This document shows, piece by piece, positions 1 through 11,176 of a DNA stretch of 43,813 bases. The DNA lies in assembly GCF_016583785.1 (NCBI RefSeq), contig NZ_NRRU01000042.1, positions 1 through 43,813 on the forward strand. Direction: 5' to 3'. The notes below the pieces were generated by a model. The model ran no database searches, was not told the origin of the DNA, and saw only the letters and a program-made list of their open reading frames with translations. The stretch is from Rubrivivax gelatinosus. Lineage in GTDB: Bacteria > Pseudomonadota > Gammaproteobacteria > Burkholderiales > Burkholderiaceae_C. The stretch's first letter is position 1; every line of letters begins with the position of its first letter. The translations under genes and the position numbers were made by a program.

Positions 1-435
1 GCCGGCGCCTTCGGCCTGGCCGGTGCCGCCGGCGCGCTGGCGGCGCCGCTGGCCGGGCGCCTGGCCGACCGCCGCGGGCCGATCTTCGTCACCCGCTTCG
101 CCGCGGCGCTGGCGGTGCTGTCGTTCGCGCTGCTGGCTGCCGAGCCGCTGCTGCCGACGGCCGCGGCGCTGGCGCTGATCGCGCTGGCCGCGGTCGGTTT
201 CGACTTCGCGATCCAGGCTTCGCTGGTGGCGCACCAGACCCTGGTCTACAGCCTGGAGCCCGAGGCGCGCAGCCGGCTCAACGCGCTGCTGTTCACGACG
301 ATCTTCATCGGCATGGCCGCCGGCTCGGCGCTCGGCGGGCTGGCGCTGCAGCACGGCGGCTGGCTCGGCGTCGTCGCGCTGGCGACTGTGGCCGCGCTCG
401 GCGCACTCGGCCTGCGCCTGCTGCCGGCGCGCTGA
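1..435 (+). CDS. MFS transporter, C-terminal part (5' end outside window)
   Basis: The frame is open from base 1 to the TGA at 433-435, so the gene starts before the window and only the last 144 residues are visible. They contain the loop motif GRLADRRGP typical of major facilitator proteins, followed by four to five hydrophobic helices rich in Ala, Leu and Gly. The segment around RSRLNALLFT and the Gly-rich helix after it resemble the last helices of drug/arabinose-efflux type MFS proteins. The substrate cannot be inferred. The gene ends 3 bp before the convergent end of the next MFS gene, with no room for a terminator between them. Confidence 0.8.
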   Translation, partial: AGAFGLAGAAGALAAPLAGRLADRRGPIFVTRFAAALAVLSFALLAAEPLLPTAAALALIALAAVGFDFAIQASLVAHQTLVYSLEPEARSRLNALLFTTIFIGMAAGSALGGLALQHGGWLGVVALATVAALGALGLRLLPAR

Positions 436-438
436 GTC

Positions 439-1587
439 TCAGCGCAGCAGCCGCGCGCCGGCGGCCAGCGCCAGCGCCGCGGCGACCAGCGTCGCCATCG
501 CCGTGTTCAGCGAACTCGCGTGCGCGATGAAGCCGACGATGGGCGGGCCGGCGAGCAGGCCGACGTAGCCGATCGAGGACACCGCGGCGATGCCCGCCGC
601 CGGCGCGACCCCCGGCTGGCGGCCGCCGGCGACGAAGAGGATGGGCACGACGTTGGCGAGGCCGGCGCCGACCACTGCCATCGCCACGATCGCGAGCACC
701 GGCTGCTGCACCAGCAGCGCCAGCGCCATCGCCGCGGCGGCCAGCAGCGCGCTGGCGGCCAGCAGCCGCGGCGCCGCGATCCGGCTGCGCAGCGCGTCGC
801 CGCCGAAACGCGAGGCCGCCATCGCCGCCGCGAAAGCGGCATAACCCAGGCCGCCGACGGCCTGGCTCTGCGCCAGCGACTGCGTGAACCAGAGCACGCT
901 CCAGTCGTAGATCACGCCTTCGGCGAGCAGGCCGCAGGCGGCCAGTGCTCCCAGCAGCAGCAGCCGGCGCGGCGGCAGCCGCCAGCCGCCTGCGCGTGCC
1001 GGCACCGGCGGGTGGTCGGGCAGCAGCGCCGGTGCCGCCGCGAGCGACAGCACGAGCACGCCGACGGCCAGCCCCGCCAGCTGCCAGGCCGCCGGCACCC
1101 CGGCCGCCAGCAGCGCCGAGCAGCCGCCGGCGCCGGCCATCGCGCCCAGGCTCCACATGCCGTGGAAACCGCTGACGACCTTGAAGCCGCTGCGCTCCTC
1201 GAGCAGCGTGCCCTCGGCGTTGATCGAGACGTCGTAGAACGCGCCGGCGACGCCGAACAGCCACATCGTCGCCAGCAGCGCGGCGAACCCGCCGTGCAGC
1301 AGCAGCGTGCCCAGCGCCGCGGCCAGCACCACGGTGGCCACCGGCACCACGCGCCGCGGCCCGTGCTGGCCGATCAGCCGGCCGGCCACCAGCAGCGCCA
1401 TCACCGCGCCGGCGGCCGCGGCCAGCAGCGCCAGCGAGAGCTCGGCCTCGGACAGCGCATAACGCGCCTTGGCGCTGGGCACGTGCGCGCCCCAGGCGCC
1501 GGTGACGGTGCCGAAGGCGAAGAAGAGGCAGCGGACGGCGATACGTGCCGGGCGCAATGCCCGGGCGGGGGAGGAGGGCAGGTTCAT
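439..1587 (-). CDS. MFS transporter, YbjJ-like
   Basis: Inner-membrane transporter of 382 residues with about 12 hydrophobic segments. The N-terminal stretch FAFGTVTGAWGAHVPSAK followed by LSEAELSLALL resembles the YbjJ-type MFS subgroup (from memory of the family). The loop RLIGQHGPRRV is the MFS signature between helices 2 and 3. The open frame extends upstream to 1770, but that part is Arg/Pro-rich and overlaps the neighbouring ATPase gene, so the ATG at 1585-1587 is chosen; it also gives a normal N-terminus just ahead of helix 1. The gene lies 58 bp downstream of the sugar ABC operon on the same strand and may be cotranscribed. The substrate is unknown. Confidence 0.8.
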   Translation of the reverse strand: MNLPSSPARALRPARIAVRCLFFAFGTVTGAWGAHVPSAKARYALSEAELSLALLAAAAGAVMALLVAGRLIGQHGPRRVVPVATVVLAAALGTLLLHGGFAALLATMWLFGVAGAFYDVSINAEGTLLEERSGFKVVSGFHGMWSLGAMAGAGGCSALLAAGVPAAWQLAGLAVGVLVLSLAAAPALLPDHPPVPARAGGWRLPPRRLLLLGALAACGLLAEGVIYDWSVLWFTQSLAQSQAVGGLGYAAFAAAMAASRFGGDALRSRIAAPRLLAASALLAAAAMALALLVQQPVLAIVAMAVVGAGLANVVPILFVAGGRQPGVAPAAGIAAVSSIGYVGLLAGPPIVGFIAHASSLNTAMATLVAAALALAAGARLLR

Positions 1588-1610
1588 GGGCGGCGTGCGG
1601 CCGCGATGAT

Positions 1611-1639
1611 GCCCGGCCGCCGCCGTCGCAGCGCCGGGC
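1611..1639 (-). terminator. Hairpin between sugar ABC ATPase and MFS gene
   Basis: Inverted repeat with 7-bp arms GCCCGGC (1611-1617) and GCCGGGC (1633-1639) and a 15-nt loop, in the 58-bp gap after the ABC ATPase stop. There is no T tract on either side. It may be a weak or Rho-assisted terminator, or chance in GC-rich DNA. Confidence 0.3.
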
Positions 1640-1645
1640 TCGGGT

Positions 1646-2785
<1,140 letters not shown>

Positions 2786-2790
2786 GCGGC

Positions 2791-3626
2791 TCACCCCTTG
2801 ACGGCGCCGGCCGTCAGGCCGGAGACGATGCGTTGCTGGAACAGCAGCACCAGCGCGACCAGCGGCACGGTGACGATCACCGACGCCGCCATGATGCTGC
2901 CCCACGGCACTTCCCAGGCGGTGGCGCCGGTCAGCAGCGAGATGCTCACCGGCACCGTGCGCTGCTCGGTCGCCGAGACGAAGGTCAGCGCGAACAGGAA
3001 CTCGTTCCAGGCACCGATGAAGGCCAGCAGCCCGGTGGACACCAGCGCCGGCACCAGCAGCGGCAGGAAGACCTTGAAGATGATGCGCAGCGGCCCGCAG
3101 CCGTCCATGATCGCCGCCTCCTCCAGCTCGATCGGCAGACCGCGCATGAAGGTCGTCAGGATCCAGACGGTGAAGGGCAGCGTGAAGATCAGGTAGGGCA
3201 GCACCAGACCGACGGCGCGGTCGTACAGGCCCAGCGCCTGCATCAGCTCGAACAGCCCCGACAGCACCGCCACCTGCGGGAACATCGACACCGCCAGGAT
3301 CGCCATCAGCAGCACGCCCTTGCCACGAAAGCGGATGCGGCCGAGCGCGTAGGCGGCGCTGATCGCCAGCAGCATCGACACCGCCACCGTCAGCGTCGCG
3401 ACCATGATCGAGTTCAGCAGGTGGCGGCCGAAGGGCTGGCCGCCGGGCGCGAACAGCTGGACGTAGTTGCGCAGCGTCGGCTCGCGCGGCCACAGGCTGG
3501 TGTCGAAGATCGCGTTGCCGGTCTTCAGCGAAGTCGCGAAGGCGTAGACGAAGGGGTAGACCGAGACCACGACGACCAGCGCCGCGAAGGCGTACAGCGC
3601 CACGCTCGCCCACAGCGGCCGCGCCC

Positions 3627-3630
<4 letters not shown>
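2791..3630 (-). CDS. Sugar ABC transporter permease (MalG type)
   Basis: Membrane permease of 279 residues with six hydrophobic segments. The cytoplasmic coupling (EAA) loop reads ELEEAAIMDGCGPLRIIFKV with the following LPLLVPAL, as in MalG-type permeases of the CUT1 family. The chosen start is GTG at 3628-3630, which overlaps the TGA of the upstream permease (GTGA). This is the only start that gives a normal N-terminus before the first helix, and it implies translational coupling. The far upstream ATG of this frame is a shadow. Together with the MalF-type partner it forms the translocation pore. Confidence 0.9.
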
Positions 3631-4541
<911 letters not shown>

Positions 4542-4548
4542 GCGCCGC

Positions 4549-5817
4549 TCACCACTTCGCGCGCCGCGTCTGCAGCAGCCGGCCCTCGAGCCGGCGCACC
4601 GCGGCCGCGCCGTCCATGCGGCCGCTGAGCACCTCGTGCGTCGCGTCCCAGAAGGCGCGGCTGACGGCCGGGTACTTGAGCCCGGTCGGCGTCGCCGGGC
4701 GCGCGACGGCGTTCTCGAAGACCTCGGCCAGTTCGCCCATGAAGGGGTTGGCGGCGAGCAGCTCCGGGTCGCGGTAGAGCGCGGGCAGCGTCGGGTTGTA
4801 GGCGCCGCCGATCGCGCGCCGCTTCTGGATCTCGGCGCTGGTCAGGTACATCACCAGCGCCGCCGCCTCCGGCACGTGGCGCGAGTAGCGCGACACCGCG
4901 AGCTGCCAGCCGCCCAGCGTCGCGGCGCTGCGTGCGCCCGCGCCGTCGCCCGCGGGCAGCGGCGCGACGCCGACCTTGCCGCGGATCACGCTGTCGCCGG
5001 CCTGGCTCATCGCCCAGGCGTAAGGCCAGTTGCGCATGAAGGCCGCCTGGCCGTTCTGCCAGACGCCGCGCGCTTCTTCCTCGCCGTAGTTGAGCACGCC
5101 GCGCGGCGTGATCGTGCCGATCCACGACGCCGCCTCGTCCAGGGCGCGCGCGGCCTGGGCGTTGTGGATGGTCACGCGCCCGTGGGGGTCGACGACGCTG
5201 CCGCCGCCGTAGCTGGAGATCCATTCCAGCGCATTGCAGGTGAGGCCTTCGTAGGCCCGGCCCTGGAAGACGTAACCCTGGAAGTCGGCGCTGCCGGCGG
5301 CGCGTTCGCCGTCCTGAATGCGGCGCGCCGCGGCCGCCAGCTCGGGCCAGGTGCGCGGCAGCTCCAGCCCGTACTTCTGCAGCAGGTCCTTGCGGTAGAA
5401 GAGCAGCCCGGCGTCGGTGTACCAGGGCATGCCCAGCAGCCGGCCGGCGATCGTGTTGTTGGCGACGATGGCCGGGAAATGCTGGGCCTCGGCGCCGCCG
5501 CTGTAGCGCTTCAGGTCGACCAGATGGTCCTTGAGCACGCCGGGCCAGACGACGTCGATCGTGACCACGTCCAGGCTCGCCGAGCGCGCCGCGAACTGCT
5601 GGCGCAGCAGCGCCAGGTTGTCGGTGGCGCTGGCCGGTGCCGAATAGATGCGCACCTCGTGGCCGTGCTGGCGGCCCCATTCCTGCGCGTAGCGGCCGCA
5701 GAACTCGGCATCGGCGGCGTTCGAGCCGCAGGAAATCGTCAGCGTCGCCGCCTGGCCGCCGGCAGCCCCGACGAGCAGGGCCGCGACGACGACGGCGCAC
5801 CCGCTCGCTTGGGGCAT
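4549..5817 (-). CDS. Sugar ABC transporter solute-binding protein (ThuE-like)
   Basis: Periplasmic binding protein of 422 residues, family 1. A signal peptide of about 23 residues precedes ATLTISCGSN. The stretch DVVTIDVVWPGVLKDHLVDL is very like trehalose/maltose-type binding proteins (ThuE group) as remembered from rhizobia. The open frame runs further upstream, but the ATG at 5815-5817 gives the signal peptide directly. It is the first gene of the operon binding protein - MalF - MalG - MalK. Substrate is inferred only by resemblance: a di- or oligosaccharide such as trehalose or maltose. No sugar-degrading enzyme or local repressor is encoded beside it. Confidence 0.88.
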   Translation of the reverse strand: MPQASGCAVVVAALLVGAAGGQAATLTISCGSNAADAEFCGRYAQEWGRQHGHEVRIYSAPASATDNLALLRQQFAARSASLDVVTIDVVWPGVLKDHLVDLKRYSGGAEAQHFPAIVANNTIAGRLLGMPWYTDAGLLFYRKDLLQKYGLELPRTWPELAAAARRIQDGERAAGSADFQGYVFQGRAYEGLTCNALEWISSYGGGSVVDPHGRVTIHNAQAARALDEAASWIGTITPRGVLNYGEEEARGVWQNGQAAFMRNWPYAWAMSQAGDSVIRGKVGVAPLPAGDGAGARSAATLGGWQLAVSRYSRHVPEAAALVMYLTSAEIQKRRAIGGAYNPTLPALYRDPELLAANPFMGELAEVFENAVARPATPTGLKYPAVSRAFWDATHEVLSGRMDGAAAVRRLEGRLLQTRRAKW

Positions 5818-5932
5818 GTCCTGGTCTCCGTCGGTTCTCTTCGAACCCGCCGGAGAGGCGCCGGCAGGGCTGCGGCGGCTTCTCTTGAGCCGCTCACCGC
5901 GCCCGGCGCCGGCAAGCGCCGTTCCCGCTGCC

Positions 5933-6949
5933 TCAGGCTGCCCAGCGCAGCCGGCCGACCTCGATGCCGTTCCAGTTGACCAGCGGCTGGTCGGCGAAGG
6001 CCTGGACGAAGCCGTGTTCGGCCGCATCCAGGCGCACGAAACGCTGGATCAGCGCCGCCATCACGACCTCGCAGGCGCGGGTGCCGCCATCGTCCATCTT
6101 GACCGCGACCCCGAGGCCGGACTTGGGGAAGGCGGCGCAATAGACACCTTCGGCGCCGACCTTGCAGAACACGCGTTCGCCCAGGCGCTCCATCACCCGG
6201 GTGTCGAAGCGGCCGCTGCCGCCGACCATGAAGGGATGTTCGGCCACCGCCGCCATCAGCCGCTTGGCGGCGCGCGCGCGGCCTTCGCGCAGGCCGATGC
6301 CGGTGGCGGTGCGCGCGAAACCCAGCGCCAGCTGGCGCAGCGGCACGGCGTAGGTCGGGATCGAGCAGCCGTCGGTGCCCCGCGGTGCATCGGCCAGGCG
6401 CCAGCCGGTCGTGGCCTCGATCGCGTCGCTCACCTCGCGCATCACCGGGTGCTCGGGTTTGACGTAGCCCGACAGGAAGGCGTGTTTGTCGTTGTCGCCT
6501 GCGAGCAGGCAGCCCAGGCAGACGAAACCGGCGTGTTTGCCCGAGCAGTTGTTGTGCAGCGCGCCCGGCAGCTGGCCGGCGGCGGCCATCTCGCGCTGCA
6601 CGACATCGCGGTAGGGCCAGTGCGCGCCGCATTCGAGCGCCGCTTCGTCGACGCCGGCGGCGGCCAGCATGGCGGCCGCAACGGCGACGTGGCGCGGCTC
6701 GCCGTTGTGCGAGGCGCAGGCGATCGCGAGCTGTTCGGCGTTCAGGCCATAGCGCTCGGCGGCGCCGCTGTCGACCAGCGGCAGCGCCTGCAGCAGCTTG
6801 ACGGCCGAGCGCGGGAAGATCGGCCGGTCGATGTCGCCGGCCGAGGCGACGAGGTCGCCGTCGGCGTCGACGACGGCCCAGGCGCCGCGGTGGGCGCTTT
6901 CGACGGCGCTGCCACGCAGCGCCTCGACGAGGGTGGGGTTGGCGGTCAT
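5933..6949 (-). CDS. L-asparaginase, Rhizobium etli (ReAV) type
   Basis: Cytoplasmic enzyme of 338 residues of the Asparaginase_II family, which hydrolyses L-asparagine to aspartate and ammonia and is unrelated to the E. coli-type enzymes. Residues known to matter in the R. etli enzyme can be placed: the Ser48-x-x-Lys51 pair in RSAVK, Ser80 in ASHNGEP, zinc ligands Cys135 and Lys138 in NNCSGKHAG, and Asp193/Cys195 in [10 protein letters not shown] further conserved Lys occurs in [11 protein letters not shown] at 6947-6949 is chosen; the long upstream extension of the frame is antisense shadow of the DUF429 gene. It diverges from that gene across only 33 bp. It lies 115 bp upstream of the sugar ABC operon on the same strand, but no functional link is evident. 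Confidence 0.92.
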   Translation of the reverse strand: MTANPTLVEALRGSAVESAHRGAWAVVDADGDLVASAGDIDRPIFPRSAVKLLQALPLVDSGAAERYGLNAEQLAIACASHNGEPRHVAVAAAMLAAAGVDEAALECGAHWPYRDVVQREMAAAGQLPGALHNNCSGKHAGFVCLGCLLAGDNDKHAFLSGYVKPEHPVMREVSDAIEATTGWRLADAPRGTDGCSIPTYAVPLRQLALGFARTATGIGLREGRARAAKRLMAAVAEHPFMVGGSGRFDTRVMERLGERVFCKVGAEGVYCAAFPKSGLGVAVKMDDGGTRACEVVMAALIQRFVRLDAAEHGFVQAFADQPLVNWNGIEVGRLRWAA

Positions 6950-6982
6950 GGCTGCACTGTAGCGGCACCGACAATCGCCGCG

Positions 6983-7810
6983 ATGACCACAAGCTCCGTC
7001 TCCGCACCGCCGCTGATCGGCGTCGATTTCAGCTGCGCGCCGTCGCGGCGCAAGCCGATCACCGTCGCGCGCGGCACGCTGCACGGCGCGGTGCTGCGGC
7101 TCGAACGTGTGGACGAACTGCAGACGCTGGCTGGCTTCGAGGCGCTGCTGGCCGAGAGCCCCTGGTTCGGCGGTTTCGACTTCCCTTTCGGCCTGCCGCG
7201 CCTGTTCGTCGACGAACACGGCCTGGGCACGACGGCGGCACAGGTGATCGCCGAGCTGCAGCGCCGCTGCCCGACACGCATGGCGTTTCGGGCGCTGGTC
7301 GACGCCTGGGGCAACGGCCGCCCGGCCGGCCAGCGCCTGGTGCACCGGCGCGCCGACCTCTCGCTGCCGGGCACGACGAGCACCAGCCCGCTGCAGACCC
7401 GCTACGTGCCGGTGGGTTTCATGTACTACGAAGGTTTTTCGCGCCTGGTCGCGGCCGGCGTGCAGCTGCCGGGGCTGGCCGCAGGCGATGCGGCCCGCAC
7501 CGCGGTCGAGGCCTATCCGGGGCTGCTGGCGAGCGAGATCCTGGGCCGGCGCTCGTACAAGAACAGCGCCGAGGCCGACCGCCTGATCGCACGCAAGGAC
7601 CTGGTCGACGCGCTCGAACAGGGCCGCACGCGGCTGGGGCTGCGGCTGAAACTGACGCACGCGCAGCGCGACGCACTCGTCGCCGACGCCTCGGGCGACC
7701 GGCTCGACGCCGCCTTGTGCCTGCTGCAGGCCGGCTGGGCGGCGTTGCGTCCCGGCGCCGGGCTGCCGGCCGTGGTCGACCCGGTCGAAGGCTGGATCAC
7801 CACCGCATGA
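6983..7810 (+). CDS. DUF429 family protein (predicted RNase H-like fold)
   Basis: Protein of 275 residues beginning with [11 protein letters not shown], the N-terminal beta-strand plus acidic residue typical of DUF429 proteins, which are predicted to adopt an RNase H-like nuclease fold. A second acidic position is in [11 protein letters not shown], and EAYPGLL and [12 protein letters not shown] match the later family blocks. ATG at 6983 is chosen because residues before it are antisense shadow of the asparaginase gene. Its stop overlaps the start of the helicase gene (ATGA), so the two are translationally coupled. Activity has not been shown for the family to my knowledge; a role in DNA or RNA processing is inferred from fold and context. 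Confidence 0.85.
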   Translation: MTTSSVSAPPLIGVDFSCAPSRRKPITVARGTLHGAVLRLERVDELQTLAGFEALLAESPWFGGFDFPFGLPRLFVDEHGLGTTAAQVIAELQRRCPTRMAFRALVDAWGNGRPAGQRLVHRRADLSLPGTTSTSPLQTRYVPVGFMYYEGFSRLVAAGVQLPGLAAGDAARTAVEAYPGLLASEILGRRSYKNSAEADRLIARKDLVDALEQGRTRLGLRLKLTHAQRDALVADASGDRLDAALCLLQAGWAALRPGAGLPAVVDPVEGWITTA

Positions 7811-10254
7811 ACGACGCGACCGGGCCCGACGCTGCCGAGGCCTGGTTCGCGGCCCGCGGCTGGCAGCCGTTCGAGTTCCAGCGCCGCGTCTGGCGGGCCC
7901 TCGCCGGTGGCGACAGCGGCCTGCTGCACGCCACCACCGGCAGCGGCAAGACCTATGCGGTGTGGTTCGGCGCAACCGCACGCGCACTCGCACGCGCGGC
8001 GCCGCGGCGCGGGCTGCAGGTGTTGTGGCTGACGCCGATGCGCGCGCTGGCCGCCGACACCACGCGCGCGCTGCAGGCCGCCGCCCCCGCCGGCTGGACC
8101 GTCGGCCAGCGCACCGGCGACACGCCGAGCGCCGAACGTGCGCGCCAGGATCGCCGCCTGCCCGAGGCGCTGGTGACGACACCCGAATCGCTGTCGCTGC
8201 TGCTGACACGCGCCTCGGCCCAGGCCGATCTGTCCGGGGTGCACAGCGTCGTCGTCGACGAATGGCACGAGCTGATCGGCAGCAAACGCGGCGTGCAGCT
8301 GCAGCTGGCGCTGGCGCGGCTCAGGCGCTGGAACCCGGGCCTCGCCGTCTGGGGGCTGTCGGCGACCATCGGCAACCTGGCCGAGGCGATGGCGACGCTG
8401 GTCGGGCACGAGGCCGGCACGCTGGTGCAGGGCAAGCTCGACAAACACCTGGTCATCGACACGCTGCTGCCGCAGGAGCCCGGGCGCTTCTCCTGGGGCG
8501 GGCACCTGGGCGCGCAGATGCTGCAGCCGGTGGTCGACGAGATCGAGTCCGCGTCGACGACGCTGGTCTTCACCAACGTGCGCTCGCAGGCCGAGATCTG
8601 GTACCGGCTGATCCTGGACGCACGCCCCGACTGGGCCGGTCTCGTGGCGCTGCACCACGGCTCGCTGGACCGCAGCGTGCGCGAATGGGTCGAGGCCGGG
8701 CTGAAGCAGGGCAGCCTGAAGGCGGTGGTCGCGACCTCCAGCCTGGACCTGGGCGTGGACTTCCTGCCGGTCGAACGCGTGCTGCAGATCGGCAGCGCCA
8801 AGGGCATCGCACGGCTGCTGCAGCGCGCCGGCCGCAGCGGCCACGCGCCCGGGCGTGCCAGCCGCGTGACGCTGGTGCCGACGAACACGCTGGAGCTGGT
8901 CGAGGCCGCCGCGGCGCGGCGCGCAGCGCTGGCCGGGCAGGTGGAGGCGCGGCGCACGCCCGACAAGCCGCTGGACGTGCTGGTGCAGCACCTGGTCACG
9001 GTGGCACTCGGCGGCGGCTTCGAGGCCGACGCGCTGTTCGACGAAGTGCGCGGCGCGCCGGCCTACCGCACGCTGACGCGCTCCGAGTTCGACTGGGCGC
9101 TGGCCTTCGTCGAACGCGGCGGCGACAGCCTGGGCGCCTACCCCGAGTACCACCGCGTGCAGCAGGTGGACGGCGTCTGGCGCGTCGTCGACCGCGGCAT
9201 CGCCCAGCGCCACCGGCTGCAGGTCGGCACCATCGTCGCCGACGCGACGATGCAGGTGAAGTGGCTGTCGGGCGGCACGATCGGCAGCGTCGAGGAAGGT
9301 TTCATCGCGCGCCTGAAGCCCGGCGACGTCTTCGTCTTCGCCGGCCGGCTGCTGGAGTACGTGCGCACTCAGGACCTCGCGGCCTACGTGCGCAAGGCGA
9401 CGAAACCCAAAGGCCTGGTGCCGGCCTGGAACGGCAGCCGCATGCCGCTGTCCTCGGAGCTGGCCGGCGCGGTGCAGGCGCTGCTGGAGCAGGTCGCCGG
9501 CGGCGTTTTCGGCGAACCCGAGCTGGAAGCGGCGCGGCCCATGCTCGCCGCGCAGCAGCGGCTGTCGCAGCTGCCGCGGCGTGGCCGGCTGCTGGTCGAG
9601 CGCCTGCGGTCGCGCGAAGGCCACCACCTCTTCCTCTACCCCTTCGCCGGCCGCAACGTGCACGTCGGCCTGGCGCAGCTGCTGGCCTGGCGGCTGGCGC
9701 GCCAGCAGCCCAACACCTATTCGCTCAGCGTCAACGACTACGGGCTGGAGATCCTGGCCGCGCAGCCGCCCGACTGGGCGCCGCTGGCCGACGGTTCGCT
9801 CTTCGCCACCGATTCGCTGCTGGCCGACGTGCTCGCCAGCCTGAACTCGGGCGAGCTGGCGCAGCGGCGTTTTCGCGAGATCGCGCGTGTCGCCGGGCTG
9901 GTGTTCGGCGGTTATCCGGGTGCGCCCAAGAGCCTGCGCCAGCTCCAGGCTTCGAGCTCGCTGTTCTGGGGCGTGTTCCGGCGCTACGACGCCGGCAACC
10001 GGCTGCTCCAGCAGGCCGAAGCCGAGGTGCTGGCGCAGGAACTGGAAATCGGGCGGCTTGCCGCCACCTTGGAGGTGATGAAACAGATGCCCATCGAGAT
10101 CGTCGAGCTGAAGGTGGCCAGCCCCTTCGCGCTGCCGCTGCTGGTCGAGCGCCTGCGCGAACGCCTGTCGACCGAGCAGATGAAGGACCGGCTGGCGCGG
10201 CTGCTGGCTGCGTCCGAGGCGGCGCTGGACGCACCGCGGCGGGCACGCCGATGA
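7807..10254 (+). CDS. Ligase-associated-type DEXH box helicase (Lhr-like)
   Basis: Superfamily 2 helicase of 815 residues. Motif I is ATTGSGKT (residues 42-49), motif II DEWH (151-154), motif III LSATIGN (about 184-190) and motif [10 protein letters not shown] (339-346). The region after the core, with [16 protein letters not shown] and [14 protein letters not shown], matches the Lhr-core C-terminal part of the ligase-associated DNA damage response helicases (TIGR04121 as I recall). Length is normal for that family. In many bacteria this gene sits with an ATP-dependent ligase, an exonuclease and a phosphoesterase; none of these is here. Instead it overlaps a DUF429 gene upstream and a DUF1232 gene downstream, each by ATGA. 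Proposed role: ATP-driven DNA or RNA-DNA unwinding in repair. Confidence 0.92.
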   Translation: MNDATGPDAAEAWFAARGWQPFEFQRRVWRALAGGDSGLLHATTGSGKTYAVWFGATARALARAAPRRGLQVLWLTPMRALAADTTRALQAAAPAGWTVGQRTGDTPSAERARQDRRLPEALVTTPESLSLLLTRASAQADLSGVHSVVVDEWHELIGSKRGVQLQLALARLRRWNPGLAVWGLSATIGNLAEAMATLVGHEAGTLVQGKLDKHLVIDTLLPQEPGRFSWGGHLGAQMLQPVVDEIESASTTLVFTNVRSQAEIWYRLILDARPDWAGLVALHHGSLDRSVREWVEAGLKQGSLKAVVATSSLDLGVDFLPVERVLQIGSAKGIARLLQRAGRSGHAPGRASRVTLVPTNTLELVEAAAARRAALAGQVEARRTPDKPLDVLVQHLVTVALGGGFEADALFDEVRGAPAYRTLTRSEFDWALAFVERGGDSLGAYPEYHRVQQVDGVWRVVDRGIAQRHRLQVGTIVADATMQVKWLSGGTIGSVEEGFIARLKPGDVFVFAGRLLEYVRTQDLAAYVRKATKPKGLVPAWNGSRMPLSSELAGAVQALLEQVAGGVFGEPELEAARPMLAAQQRLSQLPRRGRLLVERLRSREGHHLFLYPFAGRNVHVGLAQLLAWRLARQQPNTYSLSVNDYGLEILAAQPPDWAPLADGSLFATDSLLADVLASLNSGELAQRRFREIARVAGLVFGGYPGAPKSLRQLQASSSLFWGVFRRYDAGNRLLQQAEAEVLAQELEIGRLAATLEVMKQMPIEIVELKVASPFALPLLVERLRERLSTEQMKDRLARLLAASEAALDAPRRARR

Positions 10255-10643
10255 GACGCGTCAAACGCCTGTTCGCCGCCGGCAACGCCGCGCGCCTGGG
10301 CACTTATCTGCTGGCACTGTGGAAGCTGTTCAAACACCGCGACACGCCGCGTGCGGTGCGCTGGATCGCGGTCGCGGTGCTGGCCTACGCGATCTCTCCG
10401 ATCGACCTGATCCCCGACTTCATCCCGGTGCTGGGCCTGCTCGACGACCTGATCCTGGTGCCGCTGGGCATCGCGCTGGTCGTCAGGCTGACGCCGCCCG
10501 AACTCTGGCAGGCGCGGCTGCGCGAAGCCGAGGCCGGGCGCGAGCAGCTGCCGCGGCTGGTCTGGGGCGCGGTCGCGGTCGTCTTGATCTGGCTGCTGTT
10601 GCTGGCCGGGGTGGTCGCGGGGATCATCGCGCTCGCGTTCTGA
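10251..10643 (+). CDS. DUF1232 (YkvA-like) membrane protein
   Basis: Protein of 130 residues with the family core [21 protein letters not shown] followed by [10 protein letters not shown], diagnostic for DUF1232. It has a hydrophobic segment in that core and a second, strongly hydrophobic C-terminal helix (about residues 107-130). Start ATG at 10251 overlaps the helicase stop (ATGA), giving a three-gene coupled set DUF429 - helicase - DUF1232. The function of the family is unknown. Confidence 0.9.
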   Translation: MRRVKRLFAAGNAARLGTYLLALWKLFKHRDTPRAVRWIAVAVLAYAISPIDLIPDFIPVLGLLDDLILVPLGIALVVRLTPPELWQARLREAEAGREQLPRLVWGAVAVVLIWLLLLAGVVAGIIALAF

Positions 10644-10659
10644 ACCACTTCCACCCGAC

Positions 10660-11142
10660 ATGAACAAGCTGATCGCCGCGGCGCTCGTGCTGGCCGCCGG
10701 CACGGCGCTGGCGGCGCCGCCGGCCAAAACGATAGAAGGCCGCGTCACCCAGGTGCCCGACGGCGGCAGCGTCGTCGTCACCCCCGCCGGCGGCACGCCG
10801 CAGCGGGTGCGCCTGGCCGGTGCCGAGGCGCCGCTGGCCTGCCAGGACTGGGGCCGCGAGGCGCGCTCGGCGCTGCGCGACTGGGCGCAGGGCCACGAGG
10901 TCGTCGTCACCCGGCCGGTGGCGGGGCGCGACGGCGTCGTCAGCGGCTCGGTGCGGCTGGACGGCGAGGACCTGGCGCGCCGCATGGTCGCCGAAGGCCA
11001 CGCCTGGAGCACACGCGTGAAGTGGGACCGCGGCCCCTTCGTCAAGGAGGAGCGCATGGCAAAGGCGCTGCAGCGTGGGCTGCACGCGCTGCGCGGCGCG
11101 CAGACGCCGGCCGAGTTCAGGCGCCAGCACGGCCCTTGCTAG
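10660..11142 (+). CDS. Exported SNase-fold protein, catalytic residues apparently lost
   Basis: Protein of 160 residues with a signal peptide (cleavage near LAAGTALA|APPAK) and a thermonuclease-like domain. Family landmarks are RVRLAGAEAP, a helix REARSALRDWAQG, LDGEDLARRMVAEGHAW and a C-terminal helix KEERMAKALQRGL. Compared with staphylococcal nuclease from memory, the catalytic Glu43 position (normally in D-x-P-E) is Leu, the metal-ligand Asp40 position is Glu, and the Arg87 position appears to be Val. This suggests a non-catalytic relative that may bind nucleic acid or protein in the periplasm. It follows DUF1232 by 16 bp on the same strand. Its TAG stop lies inside the long hairpin at 11139-11176. 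Confidence 0.75.
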   Translation: MNKLIAAALVLAAGTALAAPPAKTIEGRVTQVPDGGSVVVTPAGGTPQRVRLAGAEAPLACQDWGREARSALRDWAQGHEVVVTRPVAGRDGVVSGSVRLDGEDLARRMVAEGHAWSTRVKWDRGPFVKEERMAKALQRGLHALRGAQTPAEFRRQHGPC

Positions 11143-11176
11143 GAGTCTGCGCGGCAGAAGCCGCCCAGACTCCTAG
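11139..11176 (+). terminator. Long hairpin overlapping the SNase-like stop codon
   Basis: Near-perfect 38-nt inverted repeat: arms CTAGGAGTCTG (11139-11149) and CAGACTCCTAG (11166-11176), one C-C mismatch, then GCGGC/GCCGC and an AGAA loop. The 16-bp stem is far stronger than expected by chance. It has no T tract downstream, so it may act as a Rho-assisted terminator or RNA-stabilising structure. Its outer arm is copied in inverted orientation at 11388-11401. Confidence 0.6.
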
